From Kordiimonadaceae bacterium (GTDB taxonomy: Bacteria > Pseudomonadota > Alphaproteobacteria > Sphingomonadales > Emcibacteraceae): a stretch of DNA of 49,272 bases. A program made the position numbers and the translations under genes. The stretch is from positions 1-49,272 of the forward strand of contig JABJKT010000186.1 of assembly GCA_018660225.1 (NCBI GenBank). The letters are read 5' to 3'. This document shows positions 35,176 to 42,600 of this stretch, piece by piece. The notes below the pieces were generated by a model that saw only the letters and a list, made by a program, of their open reading frames with translations, had not been told where the DNA came from and ran no database searches. Within the stretch, counting starts at the first letter, position 1. Every line of letters starts with the position of its first letter.

Positions 35176-35528
35176 TTTTTCTTTTTCACAATTTCAAGCA
35201 TTTCATTAATTTGTCCATCGTCGAGATTTTTTATATCCCGGTTCAGAAGATTGATAAGTTCTGTTGCGCCCGCACTTAAGCCGGACGTATCCACCACCAT
35301 TTTCGGATGAGAGAGGCGGGCTAAATTTTCAAGCTCCTCCGCTTCGTCCCAGATAATATTGAAGAAGCTGATAATTTGTTGAATGAGCGGCCATGACGGT
35401 CGGCCACGGTGACCATGTTCAAGAGCGGAAAGATATGCAGGACTGATGGCAAGTTTTTTGGCCATTTGTTTCTGGCTTATGCCACGCTTTTTTCTAAGTT
35501 CTCGTACTTTCTCACCAAAAGGGGTCAT
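35172..35528 (-). CDS. XRE-family helix-turn-helix protein
   Basis: A 118-residue putative transcription regulator. The N-terminal Cro/C1-type HTH is seen in LRKKRGISQKQMAKKLAISPAYLSALEHG (about 10-38); the rest is helical with no ligand domain recognised. It ends a minus-strand set (tim44-mltA-smr-HTH): its start ATG overlaps the smr stop codon as TAATG, so coupled translation is likely. Its stop overlaps that of the CNNM-like gene by 4 bp in convergent orientation. It is the typical small regulator found downstream of smr in alphaproteobacteria; its targets are unknown. Confidence 0.9.
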   Translation of the reverse strand: MTPFGEKVRELRKKRGISQKQMAKKLAISPAYLSALEHGHRGRPSWPLIQQIISFFNIIWDEAEELENLARLSHPKMVVDTSGLSAGATELINLLNRDIKNLDDGQINEMLEIVKKKN

Positions 35529-36091
35529 TATATTCTCTTTAAAATTACATAAAGGGCGCCGGTGCCGCCGTCGCTTGGCGATGCATCTTCAAAAGATACG
35601 ATCATATGGCGCATTGCCCCGCCCGAAAGCCAAAGCGGTACTTCGCGCCGCAGTACGCCGCGCGAATTTTCAAAGTCCCGGTAACGTAAATCAGCATAGC
35701 CATCCTTTTGATTTGACTTAGGACCGCCTTTTCCTGTCACTACGAGAATAACTCTCCTGGCTTTTTTCTGTGACCGTTCAAGATATTGGAAAAGCTCTTC
35801 ATGAGCCTGCACACAGGTCATGCCGTGTAGATCAATTTTTCCTTCGGCCTTTGCTTTGCCGCGTTTTAATTTTTTGGACCAATTATTATCTTTATTTTTA
35901 AGACTTTCATAATTTGAAACCGTTGGCTTCGGGCTTTGTTTAAATGGCTTTTTTTGAGGAATTTTTATATCAAACCTTGCGGTTTGGCTTTGTAGCTCAG
36001 CAAACTCTACGACGTCCGATGTTTGGTCAACATCATTGGTATATAACCGCCAAAGTATCTGTTCGTCCCTGGTCAGGGTTCGCTTTGCCAT
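35528..36091 (-). CDS. Smr/MutS2-type nuclease-domain protein
   Basis: A 187-residue protein (from the ATG at 36091) with an N-terminal linker and a C-terminal Smr domain (about 100-185): KIDLHGMTCVQAHEELFQYL, VTGKGG and a terminal GAMRHMIVSFEDASPSDGGTGALYVILKR. Smr domains nick or bind branched DNA or cut mRNA on stalled ribosomes. The open frame extends 41 codons further into mltA, but MAKRTLTRDEQ is the family start; ATG overlaps the mltA stop codon as TAATG. The stop codon overlaps the HTH start in the same TAATG form, so three genes are tightly coupled. Confidence 0.92.
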   Translation of the reverse strand: MAKRTLTRDEQILWRLYTNDVDQTSDVVEFAELQSQTARFDIKIPQKKPFKQSPKPTVSNYESLKNKDNNWSKKLKRGKAKAEGKIDLHGMTCVQAHEELFQYLERSQKKARRVILVVTGKGGPKSNQKDGYADLRYRDFENSRGVLRREVPLWLSGGAMRHMIVSFEDASPSDGGTGALYVILKRI

Positions 36092-37290
36092 TAAGATGCG
36101 CTTTCGGTCAAAGGGGCAAGCTTCGCGAAAAGCGGGGCGGGAATAAGCAAATAATAGCCGCCGCGGTCTTTCATGGGGCCCGCTTTTATTTCCGCTTCTG
36201 CACCAATACCCCAATAGACATCGCCGCGAATTTTTCCTTTAATTGCACCGCCGGTATCCTGAGCGACAACCAGCCTACTGAGATGTGGCTGTTTTAATAT
36301 TTCACCGCTTAAGGGGTTTGTTGTTTCGGTGTGGGTTTCAAGCCAAAGCGGCATGCCGAGCGGAATATGTTCCCGGTCAACGGCAAGCGAGCGGCCCGGC
36401 GTCAGCCCTATGCCCAGACTGCCGACAGGTTTGTCGCTATTTCGCTGCTGAAAAAATACATAAGAAGGGTTTTTCCACATCAATTCATCGGATTTTTCCG
36501 GGTTATCTTCCATCCAGCTATAAATTGCCTGCAGTGACATATCTTCGCGCGCCACATCGCCGCTTTCGATCAAAAACTGGCCAATAGCCCTATAGGGCCG
36601 GCCGTTTTTCTGGGCATAGCCAAGGTGCATTATTTCGCCATTATCAAGTTCAATAAATCCTGAACCCTGAATTTGCATAAAAAAACTTTCCGCCTTTTTT
36701 TCAAGCCATACCAGCTCAAGCGACTGGCCAACAAGCGCCCCCTGATCTATTAGTTTGCGGTCTTTATAAGGAACAAATTTGTTGTCTATAACCTCGCCAA
36801 CGATAGAGCGGCCCTTAAGAGATAGATCAAAATCGCCCAGACTTAGAGCCTGTAAATCATCTGGCACCGTATAAAGTGGCACATTATAATGCTCACTTTC
36901 CTCGCGGGAGCCTTTATAAAGCGGTGCATAATAGCCGGTGAATAATCCGGACTCACTGCGCGCAAATGACAAGGGGACAAAATTCGTTTCAAAAAACTTT
37001 TTCGCTGCAATAGGGTCAATGTCCTGTGCGGCAATGCAGACGGGTTTCCAGTCAATGGCTATACCAAAATCACCAAAGTTTCGGTCGTCCGGATAAGACA
37101 TTAATCTTTTGCAGGAAATTTGAAAGGCTTCAAGGGCCTGATCATGATTGTCGCTCTGCCAGCCTTCAAGATCTGAAAAATTTAGTCGCGTATAGAGCGG
37201 CTCTACCGTTTTTACGGACGGAATAAAAAGCACATATAAAGCAGAAACAAACAACAGAAACAGAAAAGCTAATGCTGATATTCTTTTCAT
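36091..37290 (-). CDS. mltA: Murein transglycosylase MltA
   Basis: Lytic transglycosylase that cleaves peptidoglycan glycan strands to 1,6-anhydromuropeptides. The 399 residues begin with a hydrophobic signal or anchor (ISALAFLFLLFVSALYVLF), followed by the MltA domain (about 110-280; FTGYYAPLYKGSR, FMQIQGSGFIELDNG) and the 3D domain (about 295-380) with the catalytic Asp in VVAQDTGGAIKGKIRGDVYWG. No lipobox is clear. It lies 31 bp downstream of the tim44-like gene, which is commonly its partner in alphaproteobacteria. Confidence 0.93.
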   Translation of the reverse strand: MKRISALAFLFLLFVSALYVLFIPSVKTVEPLYTRLNFSDLEGWQSDNHDQALEAFQISCKRLMSYPDDRNFGDFGIAIDWKPVCIAAQDIDPIAAKKFFETNFVPLSFARSESGLFTGYYAPLYKGSREESEHYNVPLYTVPDDLQALSLGDFDLSLKGRSIVGEVIDNKFVPYKDRKLIDQGALVGQSLELVWLEKKAESFFMQIQGSGFIELDNGEIMHLGYAQKNGRPYRAIGQFLIESGDVAREDMSLQAIYSWMEDNPEKSDELMWKNPSYVFFQQRNSDKPVGSLGIGLTPGRSLAVDREHIPLGMPLWLETHTETTNPLSGEILKQPHLSRLVVAQDTGGAIKGKIRGDVYWGIGAEAEIKAGPMKDRGGYYLLIPAPLFAKLAPLTESAS

Positions 37291-37321
37291 AATGACTTAA
37301 TTCCTAATCCGGCACCTGAAA

Positions 37322-38038
37322 TTATGCGTTCCTCGTTGATACCAGCGTCCAGTTGGGGTCGCCCCTTTTTACGTCGCGACAAAAGGTCCAGATATCAATG
37401 ACCGGCACTATTTTTTCTGGGTCGCCGTCGATAATCTTTCCATCATCATCTTTTATGGCGATGGTCATATGACTTTTAAAACGTAGCGTCAATTCGGCCA
37501 TGGTGCCGTCAATACTGGCGTCTTCCAGATCAATTTTTTCAATATCATTTAAGATATTTTGAAATTCCTGGCCTTGATCTTTCATATCTTTAATGGCCGT
37601 TTCAAACTGACCAAAGACATCGCGACTTAAAAATGTTCTTAAGGTTTTGGTGTCGCCGGACCAGAAGGCCGTTAAGATCATGCCGTAAGCATATTCGGCA
37701 CCATCAATAAAAATTGGTAAGGTAAAACTATGATCAAAGCTTCTTATTTTATCAAGTGCCGCATAAAAAGGAGATGATTTAGCAACGCCAATATCTTTTC
37801 CTTCGTCAACATATTCCGGTTCTTCATTTTGTGGCGATTGTCCCCCGCGAAGTGGAACAACATTGTCGTCGGCCGCTTTTGTTTCAGGTTTTTGACCATT
37901 ATATGGATTGTCTTGTGACTTTTCATCTTTGCCATCATAACCATCTTTACGGCCAAGGGTTCTGCGAAGTTGCAAAATGATAAACCCGGCAACAAAGGCC
38001 ATGATAATTAAAAAAAGATTGTCAGAATCGTTATTCAT
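37322..38038 (-). CDS. Tim44/TimA domain protein
   Basis: A 238-residue protein with an N-terminal transmembrane segment (LFLIIMAFVAGFIILQLRRTLGRK, split at about residues 8-25 and the basic stop-transfer after it), a charged Pro/Asp/Glu linker (about 35-80) and a C-terminal Tim44-like domain (about 90-235, with DNRMTL-type segments such as FLSRDVFGQFETAIKDM and LVSTRNA). In mitochondria the related Tim44 anchors Hsp70 to the import channel; in bacteria the homologue (TimA) is a membrane protein of unclear role. It is divergent from fxsA (119 bp) and heads the tim44-mltA-smr-HTH set. Confidence 0.88.
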   Translation of the reverse strand: MNNDSDNLFLIIMAFVAGFIILQLRRTLGRKDGYDGKDEKSQDNPYNGQKPETKAADDNVVPLRGGQSPQNEEPEYVDEGKDIGVAKSSPFYAALDKIRSFDHSFTLPIFIDGAEYAYGMILTAFWSGDTKTLRTFLSRDVFGQFETAIKDMKDQGQEFQNILNDIEKIDLEDASIDGTMAELTLRFKSHMTIAIKDDDGKIIDGDPEKIVPVIDIWTFCRDVKRGDPNWTLVSTRNA

Positions 38039-38157
38039 TTATTTTCCTGCTTACGCTTTATTACTGCTCTTCACTTGGCGAATTAATAATTAATACTATA
38101 TTAGATTAAACATGATGTATATATTATGAAACTATATTTCAACAAGTTGGACATTTA

Positions 38158-38640
38158 ATGCCCTTAATATTTTTAGCTGTCATTATAACGGTACCTTATC
38201 TGGAATTCCTAGTCTTTATGAAGGTAGGAGATGAAATAGGTGGTTTTTCAGCATTAATGCTGACCATTTTAACGGCCTTTTTGGGAATTTATATCATTCG
38301 TCAGGAAGGGCTACAAGTTCTTAGCAACCTTAAAAATACCGTTGATCGCGGCGAAAGTCCGGTATCTGGGCTTATCCACGGTTTTTTTCTGGCCGTTGCC
38401 GGCTTTTTCTTTTTATTACCAGGCTTTATAACAGATAGCATCGCTATACTGCTGGCCATTGCCCCTATTCGTGCCGTACTCGGAAAAATGATTGTAGATT
38501 CGGGCCGACACAATTTTACAAATAAGCCGAAATCCACATTTTCCAGCGGCATTATCATTGACGGTGAATTTGAAGAAAGCGATGAGGGCCAAGAAAAAAA
38601 TGAGCCGGGCGCCATTGATCAAGATAAAAAGGATATTTAA
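38158..38640 (+). CDS. fxsA: FxsA family membrane protein
   Basis: A 160-residue inner-membrane protein with the FxsA pattern: two or three hydrophobic segments in the first 100 residues (LIFLAVIITVPYLEFLVFM, FSALMLTILTAFLGIYII, HGFFLAVAGFFFLLPGFITD) separated by KVGDEIGG and GLQVLSNLKNTVDRGE. E. coli FxsA affects F exclusion of phage T7; its normal role is not known. A charged C-terminal tail (from about 125) is variable. It is divergent from the tim44-like gene and upstream of secB, the usual alphaproteobacterial order. Confidence 0.9.
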   Translation: MPLIFLAVIITVPYLEFLVFMKVGDEIGGFSALMLTILTAFLGIYIIRQEGLQVLSNLKNTVDRGESPVSGLIHGFFLAVAGFFFLLPGFITDSIAILLAIAPIRAVLGKMIVDSGRHNFTNKPKSTFSSGIIIDGEFEESDEGQEKNEPGAIDQDKKDI

Positions 38641-38732
38641 CGCTACTTTTGCGCTACAATTGCTTGTGTATATGATAAAAGCATGATAGCAGACATATAA
38701 AATTTGCGTATATAATTTTAGGAATAGACGAG

Positions 38733-39239
38733 ATGTCAGACAATACAGATCAAAACGAAGTTTCAAATGAAGAGAATGAAATTCAAATCACAATCCTCGG
38801 TCAATATATCAAGGACCTTTCATTTGAAAACCCAACGCCAGCCCAAACAATTCAAAAGCTAGCAACAGAAAAGCCAACCATGAGCATTAATGTTAATTTA
38901 AATGCCCAACAAGCGGGTGAAGACATTTATGAGGTTGATCTTAAAATAACCGCCACTGCAAAATCCAATGAAGATACGGCCTTTGTTGCCGAACTACTTT
39001 ATTCTGGACTATTTGGCATTAAAAATCTTCCGGAAGATCAATTACAGCCATTTTTGATGGTTGAAGCCCCTCGTCAAACATTCCCGTTTGCGCGCAGAAT
39101 TCTTTCTGATGTTACACGTGACGGCGGTTTCCCACCATTAATGCTTGAGCCAATTGACTTTGCTAGCCTTTATCATTCTCAACTTCAACAGTCCGCCCAA
39201 GAAGGCGCTGCTTCAGAAGATGATGTTGTGGTAAATTAA
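38733..39239 (+). CDS. secB: Protein-export chaperone SecB
   Basis: Tetrameric chaperone that keeps preproteins unfolded and hands them to SecA. The 168 residues show the SecB core: ILGQYIKDLSFENPTPAQ (about 24-41), VDLKITATAKSNEDTAFVAELLYSGLFGI and APRQTFPFARRILSDVTRDGGFPPLMLEPIDF (about 111-142), plus a short acidic/Gln-rich tail. Its binding site is the SEC-C zinc motif at the C-terminus of SecA, which is duplicated in this genome. A good intrinsic terminator follows at 39266-39292. Confidence 0.97.
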   Translation: MSDNTDQNEVSNEENEIQITILGQYIKDLSFENPTPAQTIQKLATEKPTMSINVNLNAQQAGEDIYEVDLKITATAKSNEDTAFVAELLYSGLFGIKNLPEDQLQPFLMVEAPRQTFPFARRILSDVTRDGGFPPLMLEPIDFASLYHSQLQQSAQEGAASEDDVVVN

Positions 39240-39265
39240 GTTAAAAAATTACTTCAATTTAAATT

Positions 39266-39292
39266 AGGCTCCCAGTTTTGGGGGCCTTTTTT
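39266..39292 (+). terminator. Intrinsic terminator of secB
   Basis: AGGCTCCCA (39266-39274) pairs with TGGGGGCCT (39279-39287) with one G-T wobble around a 4-nt loop and is followed by six T (39287-39292). It lies between the convergent secB and dnaQ genes. The minus strand lacks an equally good T-run after the stem, so it acts mainly on secB. Confidence 0.9.
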
Positions 39293-39301
39293 CATCTAGC
39301 G

Positions 39302-39976
39302 CTACCAAAGTGACTTTTCGATTTTTTTTATAAATTCCTCATGTCTTCCAAGCTCTTCTTCGCTCGGGCTATGGGGGCGGGGTTCCCTGAATGTTTTTTC
39401 AGCGCTCGTTATGGTTTTTATTATTTTGGCCTTATCCTGCTGCGCATCAAGTCCAAGTCCGGTTTGTCTTCCCCCCATCAGCTCGAGATATACCTCCGCG
39501 AGGAGTTCTGCATCAAGCAAAGCACCATGTTTTACACGGTTTGAGTTATCAACAGAAAACCTTTTACAAAGCGCATCAAGAGTATTATTGGCACCGGGAA
39601 ATTTGCGCCTTGCTATTGCGAGGGTGTCAACGGCACGCGTGCCGGGGTAAGGGGAAAACCCAAGATTTTCCATTTCCCAGTTTATAAACTTCATATCAAA
39701 TTCTGCGTTATGAGCGACTAAATTCATATCACCACAAAAATCACGAAACTCACTCACTACTTCACTAAAAACAGGATGATCTTTAAGAAATTCTGCGCTC
39801 AGGCCATGGATGTTTTCGGCAGATTGAGGCATATTCCGCTCTGGATTTACATAACGGTGGAAGCTTTCTCCGGTCGGGATATAATCCTCAACCACAACAC
39901 AGCCTATTTCAACAACACGGTCGCCATTAAAAGGATCAAATCCAGTTGTTTCCGTATCAAAGACCACTTCACGCAT
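39302..39976 (-). CDS. dnaQ: DNA polymerase III epsilon subunit (proofreading exonuclease)
   Basis: 3'-5' exonuclease that proofreads for DNA polymerase III. The 224 residues show Exo I VFDTETTGFDP (about 5-15), Exo II VAHNAEFDMKFINWEM (about 92-107) and Exo III with RVKHGALLDAELLAEVYLELM (about 147-167), the DnaQ-type HxAxxD arrangement. The C-terminal part (from about 180) provides the polymerase-binding tail. It is the last gene of ppsR-aroE-coaE-dnaQ on the minus strand, 1 bp after coaE, near the putative origin. Confidence 0.95.
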   Translation of the reverse strand: MREVVFDTETTGFDPFNGDRVVEIGCVVVEDYIPTGESFHRYVNPERNMPQSAENIHGLSAEFLKDHPVFSEVVSEFRDFCGDMNLVAHNAEFDMKFINWEMENLGFSPYPGTRAVDTLAIARRKFPGANNTLDALCKRFSVDNSNRVKHGALLDAELLAEVYLELMGGRQTGLGLDAQQDKAKIIKTITSAEKTFREPRPHSPSEEELGRHEEFIKKIEKSLW

Positions 39977-39977
39977 A

Positions 39978-40574
39978 TTAATTTTTCCTGAGTTTCTTTA
40001 AAATGTCGTCTACCTGTTTTTCAGCATATTGCAATCCTTCGCCGGTCTCTATAATAAAATCAGCGCGGCCTCTTTTTTCTTCGTCCAGCATTTGCTTTTT
40101 GAGAATTTCCTTAAAACGGTCTTCGGTCATGGCGGGTCGCTCTAACACCCGTTCTTTCTGTATTTCATATGGGGCGCTTACAACAATGCTATAGTCGAGA
40201 TCCGCTTCATATCCTTTTTCAAAAAGAAGCGGGATATCAAATAACACTAGATCGCACTCTGTGTTTCTGGAAAAATCATCCCTTAAGGTTTGGATCATCG
40301 GGTGCAAAATATTTTCAAGTCGCGACAGAGCTTCACTATCATTAAACACTCTTTGCCCTAGAAGTTTCCGGTCGATCTGTTGGTCAATTTTGACGCCGGG
40401 GAAGGTTTTTTCTACCATTTCCACAGCGGCCCCGCTTGGGCCAAGCAATGTATGAGCCGCAGCGTCACTATCAAAAACCGGAATGCCGCGGGCGGCAAAC
40501 ATTTTTGCCGTTTCCGTTTTTCCCATGCCGATAGAACCTGTCAGGCCTATTGTTCTCATTTTGGGAGTTTTCAT
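39978..40574 (-). CDS. coaE: Dephospho-CoA kinase
   Basis: Last step of coenzyme A synthesis: phosphorylates the 3'-hydroxyl of dephospho-CoA. The 198 residues carry the P-loop GLTGSIGMGKTETAKMF (about 9-25), the PVFDSDAAAHTLLGP substrate region, and VLFDIPLLFEKGYEADLDYSIVVSAP. It overlaps aroE by 4 bp upstream and is 1 bp from dnaQ downstream, so all are in one operon. The family length is normal. Confidence 0.96.
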   Translation of the reverse strand: MKTPKMRTIGLTGSIGMGKTETAKMFAARGIPVFDSDAAAHTLLGPSGAAVEMVEKTFPGVKIDQQIDRKLLGQRVFNDSEALSRLENILHPMIQTLRDDFSRNTECDLVLFDIPLLFEKGYEADLDYSIVVSAPYEIQKERVLERPAMTEDRFKEILKKQMLDEEKRGRADFIIETGEGLQYAEKQVDDILKKLRKN

Positions 40575-41416
40575 TTCAGCGCCTCAATTAAATGATTGCG
40601 CAAGGCTTCGTCGACCTCAGGCTCAACACCAAACCAGGCCTTAAAACCAGGCGCCGCCTGATGAAGCAACATGCCAAGGCCGTCAACGGTGGCATTTCCC
40701 CTCGCAGAAGCCTGTTTAAGTAGTTCCGTATCAAGCGGATTATAGACAATGTCATAAACAACCGCATTTTTAGGCAGATTATCCAAATTAAGCTCAAGTT
40801 CTGGCTGCCCTGTCATGCCGAGTGTAGTGACATTTACAAGCAAGGCAGTGTTTTTTAAGGCTTCTTCTCTTTTTGCCCAGGGCACCACTTTTATCCGGCT
40901 GTCGTTCATATCCCCGGCTAGCTTTTCTGCCCGTGATAATGTTCGATTACTTAGTATTATTTCAGGAATGTTTTCCGCCAGAAGGCTGGAGATCGCTGCA
41001 CGTGCAGCACCGCCCGCGCCAATGATCAGGGCCGGGCCATTTTTCGCTGACCAGTTTGGTGCTGCGGATTTTAAATGTTTTAAAAATCCGTATCCATCCG
41101 TATTTGTGCCGATTAATTTTCCGCGCCCATCAAAATAAAGCGTATTTATAGCGCCTATTTTTTTAGCCTGCTCATCCACCTCATCAACTAAAGACATCGC
41201 ATGTTCTTTGTGGGGAACGGTTAAATTTATGCCTTCTATTTTATTGGTCTTTAGGCGCGCAATGAAATCGGGCAGCTCGTTTGTTGCCACATGAAAGGCG
41301 GCATAGTCCCCTTTTATGCCGTATTTCTTAAGCCAATATCCATGTAGCCTGGGTGACAGACTATGAGAAATGGGATTTCCTGCAACCCCGGCTATTTTTA
41401 TTCGACTTTCGCTCAT
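40571..41416 (-). CDS. aroE: Shikimate dehydrogenase
   Basis: NADPH-dependent enzyme that reduces 3-dehydroshikimate to shikimate, the fourth step of the shikimate pathway. The 281 residues show the substrate-binding NPISHSLSPRLHGYWLKKYGI (about 15-35), NLTVPHKE with the catalytic Lys (about 64-71), the Rossmann GAGGAARA and STPLG-like VNVTTLGMTGQPEL segment, and GLGMLLHQAAPGFKAWFG. It overlaps ppsR (4 bp) and coaE (4 bp). In many alphaproteobacteria a maf gene lies between ppsR and aroE; none is present here. Confidence 0.96.
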   Translation of the reverse strand: MSESRIKIAGVAGNPISHSLSPRLHGYWLKKYGIKGDYAAFHVATNELPDFIARLKTNKIEGINLTVPHKEHAMSLVDEVDEQAKKIGAINTLYFDGRGKLIGTNTDGYGFLKHLKSAAPNWSAKNGPALIIGAGGAARAAISSLLAENIPEIILSNRTLSRAEKLAGDMNDSRIKVVPWAKREEALKNTALLVNVTTLGMTGQPELELNLDNLPKNAVVYDIVYNPLDTELLKQASARGNATVDGLGMLLHQAAPGFKAWFGVEPEVDEALRNHLIEALK

Positions 41417-42234
41417 GATGTTTTTTCTTCATGATATTTATTTTTCAAATTTATAATGGCGACCGATGTTTCTTCGATAGAGCGGCGCGTTACATCAACG
41501 GTTGGCCAGCCCATTTTGCTAAATAGTCTTCTTGCTTCTTTTACTTCTTCTTTAACCAGCTCTTCGTCAATATAATCGGTGGTTTTGCTTTCTTTTAAAG
41601 ACAGTAACCGGTTACGGCGAATTTGCACCAGCCGATCGACACTATTGACTAGTCCGACAACAAATTTATCCTTACATTGGTCAAGTTCTGCCGGAATTGG
41701 ACAGCCAGGTACAATGGGAATATTCGCCGCCTTATAACCACGGTTTGCCAGATATATACAGGTCGGTGTTTTTGATGTTCTTGATACACCAACGAGAATA
41801 ATATCCGCATCTGCTAAATTTTCAGCAATTTGCCCATCATCATGAGCCAAGGTATATTGCATAGCATCAATGCGCTCAAAATATTCATCGTCCATCTGAT
41901 GCTGAAGACCAGGCCGTTCTGTCGGTTTTTCATTCAAATGCCTGCCAAGCTCACGGATAATGCCGTGCAATACTGAAATATAAGGCCATTTATGCTTTTT
42001 ACAAGCGTCTATAAGGACCTTTTCAATATCAAGATTAACGAGCGTAAACATGACAATACCAGGGTTTTCTTCCATTTCAGCGATCAGGCGTTCCATATGG
42101 CGAGCCGTTCTGATCATGGGCCAGTAATGTTTGGTCGGGCTGATACCAGGAAACTGTACAAGGGACGCTTTGGCCACTTGTTCGAGGGTATCGCCGGTCG
42201 AATCCGATACGAGATGAAGGTGAATATTTTTCAT
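41413..42234 (-). CDS. ppsR: Pyruvate, phosphate dikinase / PEP synthase regulatory protein (DUF299)
   Basis: Bifunctional kinase/phosphorylase that inactivates and reactivates pyruvate phosphate dikinase or PEP synthase by ADP-dependent phosphorylation of a threonine. The 273 residues show the N-terminal LHLVSDSTGDTLEQVAKASLVQFP (about 5-28) and the diagnostic P-loop-like GVSRTSKTPTCIYLANRGYKAANIP (about 148-172). The target enzyme is not in this window. The gene is the first of the leftward ppsR-aroE-coaE-dnaQ set and borders the putative replication origin, as its homologue does beside Caulobacter and Rickettsia origins (from memory). Confidence 0.94.
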   Translation of the reverse strand: MKNIHLHLVSDSTGDTLEQVAKASLVQFPGISPTKHYWPMIRTARHMERLIAEMEENPGIVMFTLVNLDIEKVLIDACKKHKWPYISVLHGIIRELGRHLNEKPTERPGLQHQMDDEYFERIDAMQYTLAHDDGQIAENLADADIILVGVSRTSKTPTCIYLANRGYKAANIPIVPGCPIPAELDQCKDKFVVGLVNSVDRLVQIRRNRLLSLKESKTTDYIDEELVKEEVKEARRLFSKMGWPTVDVTRRSIEETSVAIINLKNKYHEEKTS

Positions 42235-42324
42235 TTATGCCTTTTTCCATTTTGCATTTTTAAATTGTCTTAATAATGAGGATAAGTCGTTCTTTTTTGC
42301 AATTGCTTTTTTTTAATCCCCGTA

Positions 42325-42371
42325 ATTCATTTTTTATCCATACGTTTTAAACATGTGGATAAAAAATGAAT
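42325..42371. repeat. Perfect 16-nt inverted repeat carrying two DnaA boxes
   Basis: Arm ATTCATTTTTTATCCA (42325-42340) and its exact reverse complement TGGATAAAAAATGAAT (42356-42371) are separated by 15 nt. The repeat contains the DnaA box TTATCCATA on the plus strand (42334-42342, eight of nine) and TGTGGATAA (42354-42362), which is the exact consensus TTATCCACA on the minus strand. The T and A tracts might also let the transcripts terminate, but neither arm is GC-rich. Most likely a paired DnaA-binding site. Confidence 0.75.
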
Positions 42372-42418
42372 AGCAGATTTATAATTTTCATTTCCTAACT
42401 TTAATTCTATCATTTTTG

Positions 42419-42517
42419 TTTTTCACAATATATGTATATGTTTAAATTAATTGTATTTTTTACATGTTAATAACAATTGCAAAACCTGTTAATAAGTTTT
42501 AATCCGCAATATTCACA
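42419..42517. promoter_or_regulatory. Cluster of four additional DnaA-box-like sites
   Basis: TTTTTCACA (42419-42427, plus), ATATTCACA (42509-42517, plus), and TGTTAATAA twice (42465-42473 and 42487-42495, minus, reading TTATTAACA) each match eight of nine positions of TTATNCACA. The two TGTTAATAA copies are exactly repeated and spaced 22 bp centre to centre, two helical turns. In AT-rich DNA such matches arise by chance more often, so they support but do not prove DnaA binding. Confidence 0.5.
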
Positions 42518-42600
42518 GGACCTACTAACCACTACTATATTTATATATAAATATAATATAAGTAAGTATAACGGTGCATAACTTTTAAGAGCTATAAAAA

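Larger units (their letters stand above)
42235..42600. other. Putative chromosomal replication origin (oriC)
   Basis: A 366-bp, strongly AT-rich gap between the divergent ppsR and hemE, the same location as the origins described for Caulobacter and Rickettsia (hemE-RP001 junction). It carries a perfect 16-nt inverted repeat with two DnaA boxes (42325-42371), further box-like 9-mers on both strands, and an uninterrupted 26-nt A/T run (42536-42561) that could be the unwinding element. Genes diverge from it on both sides and the rRNA operon points away from it. I found no GANTC methylation site and no TTAA-N7-TTAA CtrA site in the gap. The location rests on family knowledge, the elements on what is seen; origin function is inference. 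Confidence 0.7.

Noticed and set aside
36092-36214. N-terminal 41-codon extension of the Smr protein into mltA
   Set aside because: The conserved MAKRTLTRDEQ start and the TAATG junction at 36091 favour the shorter form.
42441-42500. CtrA-type TTAA-N7-TTAA sites in the proposed origin
   Set aside because: TTAA words occur, but spacings are 2 and 6, not 7, and they are expected in AT-rich DNA.
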